From positions 141,186 through 205,185 of the forward strand of contig NZ_JBNGEN010000004.1 of NCBI RefSeq assembly GCF_049977365.1: a DNA stretch of 64,000 bases. Reading direction: 5' to 3'. The position numbers and the translations under genes were made by a program. The number at the start of each line of letters is the position of its first letter. Position 1 is the stretch's first letter. Below, piece by piece: positions 1 to 8,820 of the stretch. Source of the stretch: Brachymonas sp049977365 (lineage in GTDB: Bacteria; Pseudomonadota; Gammaproteobacteria; Burkholderiales; Burkholderiaceae_C). The notes beneath the pieces were generated by a model. It searched no databases and was not told the DNA's origin. It saw only the letters and a list, made by a program, of their open reading frames with translations.

Positions 1-1209
1 CTGGCTGCCTGCGGCAACAAGGGCGATGCGGCGGGAGCAGGGGGGGCCCAGGGGGCCAAGGCCATGGCTCCTGTGGTGGGGGTGCTGACCGTGCAGCCCG
101 GGACGGTGGTCATCACCACCGAGCTGCCCGGCCGGCTGGAAGCCAACAAGGTGGCGCAGGTGCGTGCCCGTACGGCCGGGGTGGTGCTGCGTCGGCTGTA
201 CCGCGAAGGCAGCGATGTGAAGGAGGGGGTCTCCCTCTTCCAGATCGACAACGCACCCCAGCAGGCGGCGCTGCAGAGCGCGCGGGCCTCGCTGGCCAAG
301 GCGCAGGCCAGTCTGGCACAGGCCAGCGACACGGCACGCCGCTACAAGCCGCTGGTGGAGGCCAATGCCATCAGCAAGCAGGAATACGTGACGGCCCAGG
401 CCAACGAACGTGCGGCCCGGGCCGACGTGCTGTCGGGGCAGGCGGCCGTGCGCACGGCACAGATCAATCTGGGGTACAGCTATGTGCGGGCGCCCATCAG
501 CGGCCGCATCGGCAAGGCCCAGGTGACCGAGGGCGCGCTGGTGGGGCAGACCGATTCGACGCTGCTGGCCACCATCCAGCAGCTGGACCCCATGGTGGTC
601 AACTTCACCCAGAGCGCCAGCGACCTGATGAAGCTGCGCAAGTCGCTTGCTTCCGGATCGGCCGAGTCGGCCGGAGGCAATCCGCCCGTGAAGGTGGTGC
701 TCGACGATGGCAGCATCTACGGCACGCCTGGGCGGCTGCTGTTCACCGATGCCACGGTGGACCCCACCACCGGACAGGTCAATCTCAAGGCCGAGATTCC
801 CAATCCGCAGCACGTGCTGCTGCCGGGACTGTACGTGCGCGTGCAGGTGGAGCTGGCACGCATCGAGCATGCCGTGCTGATTCCGCAGCAGGCTGTCACG
901 CGCGGGACCACGGGCGATACCGTCATGGTGGTGAATGCCGACGGCAGCTTTGCGCCGCGTCCGGTGACCGTTGCACAGGCCCAGGGCAACAGCTGGGTCG
1001 TGACGGGCGGGCTCAAGGCGGGTGACAAGGTCATTGTCGACGGCATGTCGGTGGTGCAGATGATGCGCGCCAAGAAGGTCACGCCCCAGCCCTGGCAGCC
1101 GCCCAAGCAGGCCGCCAGTGCGCCCGTGGCCGCTCCGGCTCCTGCTGCCGCAGCGTCTGCCGGCGGCGTGAAGGGGGCGGCCTCCACGGTGCCCGCTGCC
1201 TCGAAGTAA
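1..1209 (+). CDS. RND efflux periplasmic adaptor lipoprotein (AcrA/MexA type), 5' end outside window
   Basis: Membrane-fusion protein that would bridge the inner-membrane pump encoded next to it and an outer-membrane channel. The frame is open from base 1 and begins with LAAC, a lipobox, so the start and signal peptide lie just upstream; the first in-window ATG at 64 is internal. The protein has the family order: a biotinyl-lipoyl half (PGRLEANKVAQVRAR), an alpha-helical coiled-coil hairpin rich in Ala/Gln, the second lipoyl half (YVRAPISGRIGK), then the beta-barrel and membrane-proximal parts. The tail is rich in Ala and Pro, probably a disordered C-terminus. The pump gene starts 12 bases after the stop, so the genes are one operon. 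Family assignment is firm; substrate is not predictable. Confidence 0.95.
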   Translation: MAACGNKGDAAGAGGAQGAKAMAPVVGVLTVQPGTVVITTELPGRLEANKVAQVRARTAGVVLRRLYREGSDVKEGVSLFQIDNAPQQAALQSARASLAKAQASLAQASDTARRYKPLVEANAISKQEYVTAQANERAARADVLSGQAAVRTAQINLGYSYVRAPISGRIGKAQVTEGALVGQTDSTLLATIQQLDPMVVNFTQSASDLMKLRKSLASGSAESAGGNPPVKVVLDDGSIYGTPGRLLFTDATVDPTTGQVNLKAEIPNPQHVLLPGLYVRVQVELARIEHAVLIPQQAVTRGTTGDTVMVVNADGSFAPRPVTVAQAQGNSWVVTGGLKAGDKVIVDGMSVVQMMRAKKVTPQPWQPPKQAASAPVAAPAPAAAASAGGVKGAASTVPAASK

Positions 1210-1221
1210 CGGAGCCTGTCC

Positions 1222-4200
1222 ATGTCCAGATTCTTCATTGACCGCCCCATCTTTGCCTGGGTGGTGGCGCTGTTCATCATCATTGCGGGGCTGGTGTCCA
1301 TCACCAAGCTGCCCATCAGCCAGTATCCGCAGGTGGCGCCGCCCACCATCAACGTGCAGGCCACCTATGCAGGGGCCGATGCACAGACCATCGACGACAG
1401 TGTGCTGTCGGTCATCGAACGCGAGATGAACGGCATCGACGGGCTCGACTACATGCAGTCCACCTCGCTGTCGAACGGCACCGGCACGCTCACGCTGACC
1501 TTCACGCCCGAAACCAACAAGGACATCGCGCAGGTGATGGTGCAGAACCGGCTGGCGCGGGTGGAATCCCGTCTGCCGAGTGCGGTGCGCCAGGTGGGGG
1601 TGCAGGTGTCGCAGGCCCGCTCCAACTTCCTGATGTTCGTCATGCTGTATTCGGACGATCCGAACACCGACGTGGCCGACATCAACGACTACGTGGCACG
1701 CAACGTGCTGCCCGAGCTGCAGCGGCTCGATGGCGTGGGCGGTGCGACGCAGTTCGGTGCCGAACGGGCCATGCGCATCTGGCTCGATGCCTCCAAGCTG
1801 CAGAGCTACAACCTGACGCCGGCCGACGTGAGCGCGGCCATCACGGCGCAGAACGTGCAGGTGTCTTCGGGCAGTCTGGGCGATCTGCCCAATCAGTCCG
1901 GACAGACCATGACGGCCACCATTGTGGTGCCCGGCCAGCTCAAGACGGTGGAGCAGTTCGGCAACATCGTGCTGCGTGCCGACACGAGCGGGGCCACCGT
2001 GCGCCTGCACGATGTGGCGCGGGTGGAGCTGGGGTCGCAGACCTACGCCACTTCCGCACGGCTCAACGGCAAGCCTGCGGTCGGTATCGGGGTGCAGCTC
2101 TCCACTGCCGGCAACGCCCTGGCGGTGGCCAAGGCCGTCAAGGCCAAGATGGCACAGCTGCAGCCGTACTTCCCGGCCCATGTGAGCTGGAAGGTGCCGT
2201 ATGACAGCTCGACCTTCGTCAGCATTTCCATCGAGAAGGTGGTGCACACCCTCATCGAGGCGGTGGTGCTGGTGTTCCTGGTGATGTTCCTGTTCCTGCA
2301 GAACATCCGCTATACGCTGATTCCTACCATCGTGGTGCCTATTGCCCTGCTGGGAGCCTTTGCGGTCATGCTGCCGCTGGGCATGTCGATCAACGTGCTG
2401 TCCATGTTCGCCATGGTGCTGGTGATCGGCATTGTGGTCGATGACGCCATCGTGGTGGTGGAGAACGTCGAGCGCATCATGGCCGAGGAAAAGCTCCCGC
2501 CCCTGCAGGCGGCCCGCAAGGCCATGGGGCAGATTTCGGGCGCGGTGGTCGGCATCACCGTGGTGCTGATCTCGGTGTTCATCCCCATGGCCTTCTTCTC
2601 GGGGTCTACGGGCAACATCTATCGCCAGTTCTCGGTGGTGATGGCCGTGTCGATCTTCTTCTCGGCTTTCCTGGCGCTGTCGCTCACGCCGGCGCTGTGC
2701 GGCACGCTGCTCAAGCCCATCGAGGGCGACCCGCATGACAAGAAGGGATTCCTGGGGGGCTTCTTCAACGGTTTCAACCGCCGGTTCACCAGTGCCACCC
2801 ACACCTACGAGGGCTGGGTGGGCCGCCTGCTGCGCCGTGGAGGACGCATGGCCGTGATCTACGTCGCGCTGGCGGCGGTGGCCGTGTTCGTGATGCTGCG
2901 GCTGCAGAGCTCCTTCCTGCCCAGCGAGGACCAGGGCAACCTGCTCGTGACCGTGCAGCTGCCTCCCGAGGCGACCAAGGAGCGCACCATCCATACGCTG
3001 GAGCAGATCGAGCAGTTCACGCTGCATCAGCGCGAGGTGCAGGATATGGTGACCGTGTCGGGCTTCAGCTTCTCCGGGCAGGGGCAGAACATGGGGCTGG
3101 GCTTCATCACGCTCAAGCCCTGGGCAGACCGCGAGGCCAAGGGCTCGGATGCCAACTCCCTGGCCGGGCGCATCACCGGCGCGATGATGCAGCAGGTGCG
3201 CGACGGCTTCGTCTTTGCGCTCTCGCCGCCATCCATCCCTGAACTGGGTACCAGCTCCGGCTTCAGCTTCCGGCTGCAGGACCGTGCAGGCAAGGGTCAT
3301 GCGGCACTGCTCGCGGCCCGCAATCAGCTGCTGGGCATGGCCTCGCAGAACAAGGCCATCACCGGTGTGCGTCCCGACGGCATGGAAGATGCCCCCCAGC
3401 TCAAGCTGGACATCGACCGCGACGCCGCCAGCGCCCAGGGGGTGAGCTTCGGCAGCATCGCCGCTGTGCTGTCCACCGCACTCGGCTCGACCTACGTCAA
3501 CGACTTCCCCAATCAGGGCCGTCTGCAGCGCGTGATCGTGCAGGCCGACGCCAAGGACCGCATGCAGCCCGAAGACCTGATGCGCCTCACGGTCAACAAC
3601 ACCCAGGGCGTGGCCATTCCGCTGTCCACGTTCATGAAGGCCAGCTGGGTCACCGGCCCGATGCAGACCGTGCGCTACAACGGCTATCCCGCCATGTCCA
3701 TCACTGGCAATGCCGCCCCGGGCTACAGCACGGGCGACGCCATGAAGGCCATGGAACAGATGGCAGCCAAGCTGCCCGACGGCTTCGGCTTCGAGTGGAC
3801 CGGCCTGTCCAAGGAAGAAAAGCAGGCGGGCAACCAGTCCGGCATCCTGTATTCGTTCTCGATTCTGGCTGTGTTCCTGTGTCTGGCTGCGCTGTACGAG
3901 AGCTGGTCCATTCCCGTGGCCGTGATGCTGGTCGTGCCGCTGGGCTTCCTGGGGGTGGTGCTCGGCACCTGGGGACGCGGCATGGCCAACGACGTGTACT
4001 TCCAGGTCGGTCTCATCACCGTGATCGGGCTGTCGGCCAAGAACGCCATTCTGATCGTGGAATTCGCCAAGGACTTGCAGGCTTCGGGCAAGAGCGCACT
4101 CGAATCGGCGCTGGCTGCTGCGCATCTGCGCTTCCGCCCGATTCTCATGACCTCGCTGGCCTTCATTCTGGGCGTGGTGCCGCTGTACTTCGCCTTCGGT

Positions 4201-4518
4201 GCCAGCTCGGCGAGCCAGCGTGCCATCGGGACCAGCGTGCTCTGGGGCATGCTGATCGGCACCTCGTTTGCCGTGTTCTTCGTGCCGCTGTTCTATGCGG
4301 CGGTGCGCACGCTCTTCCCGCCCACTGCGCATGAATCCAACATGTACGCCGAGCATGCCGCCCATGCCGGGGTCAATGCCGCCAGTGCGGACCGCTATCT
4401 TGCCGAGGCCGAATCCGGACTTTCCGAGGAGGACCGCAGCGCCCTGCATCGTGGTGCAGGCACCTCCCCCAGTCCAGACCAGGGCTCTGCTCCAAAGGGA
4501 GACACCCATCATGACTGA
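1222..4518 (+). CDS. RND multidrug efflux pump, HAE1 family (AcrB/MexB type)
   Basis: Proton-driven inner-membrane transporter forming a tripartite pump with the flanking adaptor and channel. It opens with the family start MSRFFIDRPIFAWVVALFI and has twelve expected membrane segments split by two large periplasmic loops. TM4 carries the adjacent aspartates (GIVVDDAIVVVENVERIM) used in proton relay, and TM10 has the lysine in GLSAKNAILIVEFAKDL. At 1098 residues it is longer than the usual roughly 1040-1050; the excess is a hydrophilic C-terminal tail (about 60 residues, ending THHD) after the last helix. Its stop overlaps the start of the channel gene by 8 bases, which suggests translational coupling. 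Hydrophobic/amphiphilic export is typical of HAE1 pumps; the exact drug range is unknown. Confidence 0.97.
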   Translation: MSRFFIDRPIFAWVVALFIIIAGLVSITKLPISQYPQVAPPTINVQATYAGADAQTIDDSVLSVIEREMNGIDGLDYMQSTSLSNGTGTLTLTFTPETNKDIAQVMVQNRLARVESRLPSAVRQVGVQVSQARSNFLMFVMLYSDDPNTDVADINDYVARNVLPELQRLDGVGGATQFGAERAMRIWLDASKLQSYNLTPADVSAAITAQNVQVSSGSLGDLPNQSGQTMTATIVVPGQLKTVEQFGNIVLRADTSGATVRLHDVARVELGSQTYATSARLNGKPAVGIGVQLSTAGNALAVAKAVKAKMAQLQPYFPAHVSWKVPYDSSTFVSISIEKVVHTLIEAVVLVFLVMFLFLQNIRYTLIPTIVVPIALLGAFAVMLPLGMSINVLSMFAMVLVIGIVVDDAIVVVENVERIMAEEKLPPLQAARKAMGQISGAVVGITVVLISVFIPMAFFSGSTGNIYRQFSVVMAVSIFFSAFLALSLTPALCGTLLKPIEGDPHDKKGFLGGFFNGFNRRFTSATHTYEGWVGRLLRRGGRMAVIYVALAAVAVFVMLRLQSSFLPSEDQGNLLVTVQLPPEATKERTIHTLEQIEQFTLHQREVQDMVTVSGFSFSGQGQNMGLGFITLKPWADREAKGSDANSLAGRITGAMMQQVRDGFVFALSPPSIPELGTSSGFSFRLQDRAGKGHAALLAARNQLLGMASQNKAITGVRPDGMEDAPQLKLDIDRDAASAQGVSFGSIAAVLSTALGSTYVNDFPNQGRLQRVIVQADAKDRMQPEDLMRLTVNNTQGVAIPLSTFMKASWVTGPMQTVRYNGYPAMSITGNAAPGYSTGDAMKAMEQMAAKLPDGFGFEWTGLSKEEKQAGNQSGILYSFSILAVFLCLAALYESWSIPVAVMLVVPLGFLGVVLGTWGRGMANDVYFQVGLITVIGLSAKNAILIVEFAKDLQASGKSALESALAAAHLRFRPILMTSLAFILGVVPLYFAFGASSASQRAIGTSVLWGMLIGTSFAVFFVPLFYAAVRTLFPPTAHESNMYAEHAAHAGVNAASADRYLAEAESGLSEEDRSALHRGAGTSPSPDQGSAPKGDTHHD

Positions 4519-5962
4519 CATTCGATTCCCCGCGCGCACGCTGTTCGCTCTGGCTGCAGCCAGCACGGCGCTGGCCGGCTGCTCGCTCGCTCCCACCTAT
4601 GAGCGCCCGGCCAGCCCGGTGCCGGCGAGCTGGCAGCACGCTCCTGCCAACGACACCCGCCTGCCTGCTGCCGCCGACATCGGCTGGCAGCAGTACTTTG
4701 CCGATCCGCGCCTGCGCGAGCTCATTCGCCTCGCACTCGACAACAACCGCGATCTGAGCGTGGCCGCGCTCAACATCGAGGCCGCCCGTGCCCAGTACGG
4801 CGTGCAGCGTGCCGACCTGCTGCCCTCGGTCAATGCCGGCGGCAGCGCCACGCGCTCGCGCACGTCGGCTGCGGCCACCAGCACCGGACAGCCTGTCACG
4901 GGCGATGTCTACACGGCCAACGTGGGCTTCTCGGCCTTCGAGCTGGACTTCTTCGGCCGCGTGCGCAGCCTCACCGCAGCTGCGCTGCAGACCTACCTGG
5001 GCACCCGCGAGGCCCGCGACAGTGCCCAGATCAGCCTCATCGCCTCTGTGGCCACCGCCTACGTCACGCAGCTGGCGGCGCAGGAGTCCATGGACATTGC
5101 CCGCAAGACCCTGACCTCGCGCGAGAAGGACTACCGCCTCACCAAGCTGCGCTTCAATGCCGGAGTCATCTCGGCCGTGGACCTCCGGCAGGACGAGACC
5201 CAGATCGAGGCTGCCCAGTCCGACTACGCCGCCCAGACCCGCCTGCGCGAGCAGGCCCACAACGCGCTGGTTCTGCTCGTCGGCCAGCCTCTGCCGGCCC
5301 ATCTGCCCGCTGGACTGCCGCTGGGCAAGCAGGTGGCCATCAGTCGGCTGCCTGCGGGGCTCTCGTCGGACGTGCTGCTGCGCCGCCCCGACATCCGCGA
5401 GGCCGAAGCCACCCTCAAGGCCGCCAACGCCAACATCGGTGCTGCGCGGGCCGCCTTCTTCCCGAGCATCAGCCTCACCGGCAGCTATGGCAGCCTGAGC
5501 TCGTCGTTCCACAACCTCTTCAGTGGCCCCGACATGGCCTGGAGCTTCGGCCCCAGCATCAGCCTGCCCCTGTTCAACTTCGGACGCAATCAGGCCAACC
5601 TCGATCTGGCCAAGGCCCGCAAGAACATCGCCGTGGCCAGCTACGAGAAATCCATCCAGTCCGCCTTCCGTGAAGTGGCCGATGACCTCATCGCGCAGCA
5701 GACTCTGGCCGACCAGCTCGCCTCGCAGCAGCGCAGCTTCGACGCCCAGTCGGAACGCCTGCGGCTGGTGCAGATGCGCTACGACAACGGCATTGCCAGC
5801 TCCCTCGACCTGCTCGATGCCCAGCGTTCGAGCTATTCCAGCGAGCTCAGCCTCGTCCAGACTCGCCAGCTCCTGCTCAACAACCAGATCGACCTCTACA
5901 AGGTGCTGGGAGGCGGGCTCGTGGATGTCACACCGGCCGCAGCCACCCAGCCGCGCGGCTGA
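4511..5962 (+). CDS. Outer-membrane efflux lipoprotein, NodT/OprM family
   Basis: TolC-like channel that completes the tripartite efflux system. I chose ATG 4511 because it follows a good ribosome site (AAGGGAG, 4496-4502) and gives a lipoprotein signal peptide ending LAGC (residues 23-26), followed by the family motif LAPTYERP. The frame is open further upstream but that would run inside the pump gene. The 483-residue product has two tandem outer-membrane efflux repeats, with the typical helix patterns RADLLPSVNAGG and ARAAFFPSISLTGSYG. The 8-base overlap with the pump gene places it last in the operon. A hairpin lies about 25 bases after the stop. Confidence 0.96.
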   Translation: MTDIRFPARTLFALAAASTALAGCSLAPTYERPASPVPASWQHAPANDTRLPAAADIGWQQYFADPRLRELIRLALDNNRDLSVAALNIEAARAQYGVQRADLLPSVNAGGSATRSRTSAAATSTGQPVTGDVYTANVGFSAFELDFFGRVRSLTAAALQTYLGTREARDSAQISLIASVATAYVTQLAAQESMDIARKTLTSREKDYRLTKLRFNAGVISAVDLRQDETQIEAAQSDYAAQTRLREQAHNALVLLVGQPLPAHLPAGLPLGKQVAISRLPAGLSSDVLLRRPDIREAEATLKAANANIGAARAAFFPSISLTGSYGSLSSSFHNLFSGPDMAWSFGPSISLPLFNFGRNQANLDLAKARKNIAVASYEKSIQSAFREVADDLIAQQTLADQLASQQRSFDAQSERLRLVQMRYDNGIASSLDLLDAQRSSYSSELSLVQTRQLLLNNQIDLYKVLGGGLVDVTPAAATQPRG

Positions 5963-5987
5963 GGGAGGTAAAGGCGCAAGCCCCCTT

Positions 5988-6005
5988 GAGCGGGAATGCC
6001 CGCTC
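5988..6005. terminator. Possible terminator hairpin after the RND operon
   Basis: GAGCGGG and CCCGCTC form a perfect 7-bp stem around a 4-base AATG loop, 25 bases after the channel gene. There is no following T-run, so if it acts it may be only a weak or Rho-assisted terminator. The rest of the 255-base gap before the next gene holds a predicted promoter and nothing else I recognise. Confidence 0.3.
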
Positions 6006-6164
6006 GGGCAGTGCGGAAGCTGCATCCAGCTCTCGTCTGCCCCGGCGGGCATTCTTTTGTCCCCTGCTGGGAAATGCACGCAGTTTCCCGGCGCGCGAAG
6101 GCTGCCCCATGGCCCCGCAAAGGCACACACCATCGCCACCACGGTCACCACCGCTTTCACTGCC

Positions 6165-6193
6165 TTGACACATCTCCCATGCAACATTAGGCT
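6165..6193 (+). promoter_or_regulatory. Predicted sigma70 promoter for the enoyl reductase gene
   Basis: A consensus -35 TTGACA (6165-6170) is followed after 17 bases by TAGGCT (6188-6193), a fair -10. This would start transcription about 18 bases before the ATG at 6218. The -35 is a perfect match; the -10 is weak. Confidence 0.5.
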
Positions 6194-6217
6194 TGAATCA
6201 CACTGAAAGGGGTGGGC

Positions 6218-6982
6218 ATGTTTTCTCTGAGCGGACAGAAGGCGCTGGTTGTCGGCGTGGCAAACGAACATTCGATCGCCTGGGGCTGTGCCCAGGCCCT
6301 GCGTGCGCAGGGAGCCGAGGTGGCCATCACCTGGCTCAACGACAAGGCCCGTCCCTATGTCGAACCGCTGGCCACCCAGCTGCAGGCCCCGATCGTCGGC
6401 CCGCTCGATGTGACCCAGCCCGGCCAGATGGAAGCCTTCTTCGACCGCATCACCCACACCTGGGGACGGCTCGATACCCTCGTGCACTCCATCGCCTTCG
6501 CTCCCCGGCAGGACCTGCACGGCCGCATCGTCGACTGCTCGTCCGAAGGCTTTGCACAGGCCATGGACATCTCCGTGCACTCCTTCCTGCGCATGATCCG
6601 GCTGGCCGAGCCGCTGATGCCCGAGGGCGGGACCTGTCTGTCCGTCTCGTTTTTCGGCTCTTCGCGCGTGGTGCGGCACTACAACATCATGGGGCCCGTC
6701 AAGGCGGCGCTCGAAAGCTCCGTGCGCTACGCTGCCGCCGAGCTGGGCGAAAAGGGCATCCGTGTCCACGCCCTCTCGCCCGGACCGCTCTCCACCCGTG
6801 CAGCCAGCGGCATCGACCACTTCGATGAACTCCTTGCCGCCGCCACCGAGCGCGCTCCCACCCACCAGCTCGCCACCATTCAGGACGTAGGTGCCGTCGC
6901 CGCATTCCTCGCCAGCAACGCCGCCCGCAACCTCACCGGCGGCGTGCACGACATCGATGGTGGGTTCTCCATCACGGCGTGA
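6218..6982 (+). CDS. fabI: Enoyl-[acyl-carrier-protein] reductase, FabI type (SDR family)
   Basis: Reduces the enoyl-ACP double bond in the last step of each fatty-acid elongation round, using NAD(P)H, in the cytosol. The N-terminus has the FabI cofactor motif GVANEHSIAWG rather than the common SDR TGxxxGxG. The catalytic YNIMGPVK fits the Tyr-x6-Lys signature. The C-terminal LTGGVHDIDGG is typical of the family. The 254-residue size is slightly below the usual 260. ATG 6218 is preferred over GTG 6212 because AAAGGGG sits at the right distance upstream. The call of FabI rather than another FabI-like SDR is probable, not certain: many genomes carry a second paralogue, and the rest of the genome is not visible. 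Confidence 0.85.
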   Translation: MFSLSGQKALVVGVANEHSIAWGCAQALRAQGAEVAITWLNDKARPYVEPLATQLQAPIVGPLDVTQPGQMEAFFDRITHTWGRLDTLVHSIAFAPRQDLHGRIVDCSSEGFAQAMDISVHSFLRMIRLAEPLMPEGGTCLSVSFFGSSRVVRHYNIMGPVKAALESSVRYAAAELGEKGIRVHALSPGPLSTRAASGIDHFDELLAAATERAPTHQLATIQDVGAVAAFLASNAARNLTGGVHDIDGGFSITA

Positions 6983-7155
6983 CTCGGGGCAGAAGGCTGC
7001 TGCGTCCCACCTGGGGTAAGGCAAGGCGCTCTTCGCACAACATGCTCCTCTCTCGATTCTTCGTGCCATGGAAGTTTCCAACTTTCTGCAGCACGTGAAA
7101 TCGGGGCAGGGGCGATCGGCTGTGGCTGCGCAGTGGAGTGGGCGGACGGACGGGC

Positions 7156-7183
7156 AGGGGAGGGGAGGGGAGGGGAGGGGAGG
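7156..7183 (+). repeat. G-rich pentamer repeat (AGGGG)5
   Basis: Five perfect tandem copies of AGGGG (7156-7180) run into AGG, ending 5 bases before the -10 element of the next gene. The tract occupies the place where the -35 region and spacer would be. Runs of four Gs separated by single As satisfy the simple pattern for a G-quadruplex on the coding strand. Confidence 0.9.
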
Positions 7184-7188
7184 CTCGG

Positions 7189-7194
7189 TATAAT
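7189..7194 (+). promoter_or_regulatory. Consensus -10 element of the Mn exporter gene
   Basis: TATAAT is perfect. It lies 10-15 bases before the start of the riboswitch, so transcription would begin near 7201 and include the whole aptamer. No -35 consensus is visible because the G-rich repeat occupies that region. Confidence 0.7.
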
Positions 7195-7202
7195 CGGGCC
7201 CG

Positions 7203-7325
7203 TCATGGGGGAGTAGCCTCTCCGGGCACTGCGTGTGCAGCGCGGTGCCGTGTGGTCTGTGTCAACATGCTTGTCCCGCAGGACATGGCACAGACGGTGC
7301 ATTCCTGGCAAGACCTTTGACCATT
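7203..7325 (+). promoter_or_regulatory. yybP-ykoY manganese riboswitch
   Basis: The conserved loop sequence GGGGAGTAG (7207-7215) and the distal conserved block CCTGGCAAGACCTTTGACC (7304-7322) are both present, with GTCAACATGCTTG and GGTGCATT between them. These match the two loops that bind Mn2+ in the yybP-ykoY class. It lies directly upstream of a UPF0016/GDT1-type transporter, a common partner of this riboswitch in proteobacteria, so the gene should be switched on by high Mn2+. The match is by recalled consensus, not a covariance-model score. Confidence 0.88.
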
Positions 7326-7336
7326 CCGCTTCCGTC

Positions 7337-7393
7337 CGGCCGGGCAGAGGCGGACATGGTCATGCGTCCTTGTCATGCCCGGCCGTCATTTTT
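7337..7393 (+). terminator. Riboswitch expression platform: intrinsic terminator-like hairpin
   Basis: CGGCCGGGCA (7337-7346) pairs perfectly over 10 bp with TGCCCGGCCG (7376-7385). The 3' arm is followed by TCA and five Ts (7389-7393), 12 bases before the start codon. This is where the off-state terminator would be. The loop is 29 bases long, which leaves room for an alternative pairing with the aptamer. Confidence 0.65.
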
Positions 7394-7404
7394 CCCCTGT
7401 ACAC

Positions 7405-7983
7405 ATGGAAGCATTTCTCGTCTCGACCGGTGTGGTCGCTCTCGCGGAGATGGGCGACAAGACCCAGCTTCTGGCCTTCATTCTGGCCGCACGCTTCAAG
7501 AAACCCCTCCCCATCATTGCCGGCATTCTGGCGGCGACCCTGGTCAATCATGGTCTGGCCGGGGCGCTGGGCGCCTGGATCACGTCGACTCTGCAGCCGG
7601 GCGTGCTGCGCTGGGTGCTGGGGGTGTCGTTCATCGCCATGGCGGTGTGGACGCTGATTCCCGACAAGATCGAGGAAGAGGAGGGGCAGGTGGCCCGTCG
7701 CCTAGGGGTGTTCGGGGCCACGGCAGTGAGCTTCTTTCTGGCCGAGATGGGCGACAAGACCCAGATTGCCACGGTGGCGATGGCGGCGCATTACGCCCAT
7801 CCGCTGTGGGTGGTGGCGGGGACGACCTGCGGCATGCTGATTGCCGATGTGCCTGCTGTGTTCGTGGGCGACCGGCTGGCCAAGCGCATTCCGATGCGGC
7901 TGGTGCACGGGGTGGCTGCGGCGATCTTTGCTGTGCTGGGGGTGGCGACGCTGCTGGGTGCCGGGGCTTCGCTGGGGCTGTGA
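7405..7983 (+). CDS. Mn2+ exporter, UPF0016/GDT1 (TMEM165) family
   Basis: Small inner-membrane cation exporter of 192 residues. It has the two copies of the family hallmark E-x-G-D-(K/R)-(T/S): ALAEMGDKTQ near residue 14 and FLAEMGDKTQ near residue 115, each opening a block of three membrane helices. Homologues lower cytosolic Mn2+ (MntX/Mnx). An upstream in-frame ATG at 7375 lies inside the 3' arm of the terminator hairpin, so I place the start at 7405. Regulation by the adjoining Mn riboswitch supports the function. The alternative would be a Ca2+/H+ exchanger role as in eukaryotic GDT1. Confidence 0.9.
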   Translation: MEAFLVSTGVVALAEMGDKTQLLAFILAARFKKPLPIIAGILAATLVNHGLAGALGAWITSTLQPGVLRWVLGVSFIAMAVWTLIPDKIEEEEGQVARRLGVFGATAVSFFLAEMGDKTQIATVAMAAHYAHPLWVVAGTTCGMLIADVPAVFVGDRLAKRIPMRLVHGVAAAIFAVLGVATLLGAGASLGL

Positions 7984-7984
7984 G

Positions 7985-8063
7985 GCGCCAGCTGGCGCAG
8001 GGCCCTGCCGTGATGCGGCGGGGCGTTCTGCACCCGGGCAGGGAAGGGGCTCGCTGCGAGCCC
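7985..8063. terminator. Convergent intergenic hairpins
   Basis: Between two genes that face each other there are two perfect hairpins: GCGCCA-GC-TGGCGC (7985-7998), and GGGCTCG-CTG-CGAGCCC (8047-8063). Neither has a T-run on either strand, but their place between convergent genes suggests a shared end-of-transcript signal. Confidence 0.35.
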
Positions 8064-8068
8064 GTCCG

Positions 8069-8776
8069 TCAGGGTGTGGGCAGCTGGTCGAGCCAGGCGC
8101 CCAGGGCCTGTGCGGCCTGGCGGGCCAGTGTCGGGCCGTGCGTGGCGCTGTCGGCGCGCAGGGTCGGGAGGTCGATGCCAGCCTGGGAGAGCTCACAGGC
8201 GTGCCCGATGAACCAGCGTTCCAGCCGTGCGGGATCGGCCTCGGGGTGGCACTGGAAGGCCAGGGCATGGCGGCCCCACTGGAAGGCCTGGTTGCTGCAC
8301 AGGTCGGTGGAGGCCAGGCACTGGGCGCCTTCGGGCAGATCGAAGGTGTCGCCGTGCCAGTGCAGCATGGAGGTAAGGGTGCCATCGAGCGGGGCCAGCA
8401 CGGAGGCTGCGCCTTCGGTGGTGAGCTGCAGGGGCTTCCAGCCGATTTCCTTGGCGGGGCCGGGGTAGACGCGCGCGCCGAGCGCACGGGCCATGAGCTG
8501 TGCACCGAGGCAGATGCCCAGCGTGGGGCGATCGGCCTGCAGGCGGGTGCGCAGCAGGTGCAGTTCGTCGTCGAGGAAGGGGTAGAGGGCTTCCTCGTAG
8601 GCGCCGATGGGCCCGCCGAGCACGATGAGTAGATCGGGCGCGAGAGCATCCAGACGAGAGAGGGCGTCGACGCCTGCATCGAGATACTGCACGGTGTAGC
8701 CGCGGGCGTGCAGCAGGGGGGCGAGGGTTCCCAGATCCTCGAAGGCAACGTGGCGGATGGCGATGGCGTGTTTCAT
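8069..8776 (-). CDS. Class I glutamine amidotransferase-like protein (GMP-synthase amidotransferase type)
   Basis: A stand-alone amidotransferase domain of 235 residues. The catalytic triad looks intact: Cys in GICLGAQLMA, His in FQCHPEA and the acidic residue right after it. HWHGDTFDLPEGA is the usual substrate-side motif of the YfeJ/GuaA-like subgroup. Such stand-alone members hydrolyse glutamine or gamma-glutamyl compounds; no synthase partner is encoded nearby. It is read towards the Mn exporter and shares hairpins with it. The true substrate is unknown. Confidence 0.85.
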   Translation of the reverse strand: MKHAIAIRHVAFEDLGTLAPLLHARGYTVQYLDAGVDALSRLDALAPDLLIVLGGPIGAYEEALYPFLDDELHLLRTRLQADRPTLGICLGAQLMARALGARVYPGPAKEIGWKPLQLTTEGAASVLAPLDGTLTSMLHWHGDTFDLPEGAQCLASTDLCSNQAFQWGRHALAFQCHPEADPARLERWFIGHACELSQAGIDLPTLRADSATHGPTLARQAAQALGAWLDQLPTP

Positions 8777-8820
8777 GGCAGGGCAGCAGGACGGCAGAAC
8801 AGGAGACGAGGGCCGTTCCG

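Noticed and set aside
5997..6010. Palindrome TGCCCGCTCGGGCA as a regulator site
   Set aside because: It overlaps the likely terminator hairpin and is weakly placed relative to the promoter; not distinctive in GC-rich DNA.
4373..7081. Minus-strand 902-codon open frame under the efflux operon
   Set aside because: It is a high-GC shadow: it has no domain and covers two well-supported plus-strand genes.
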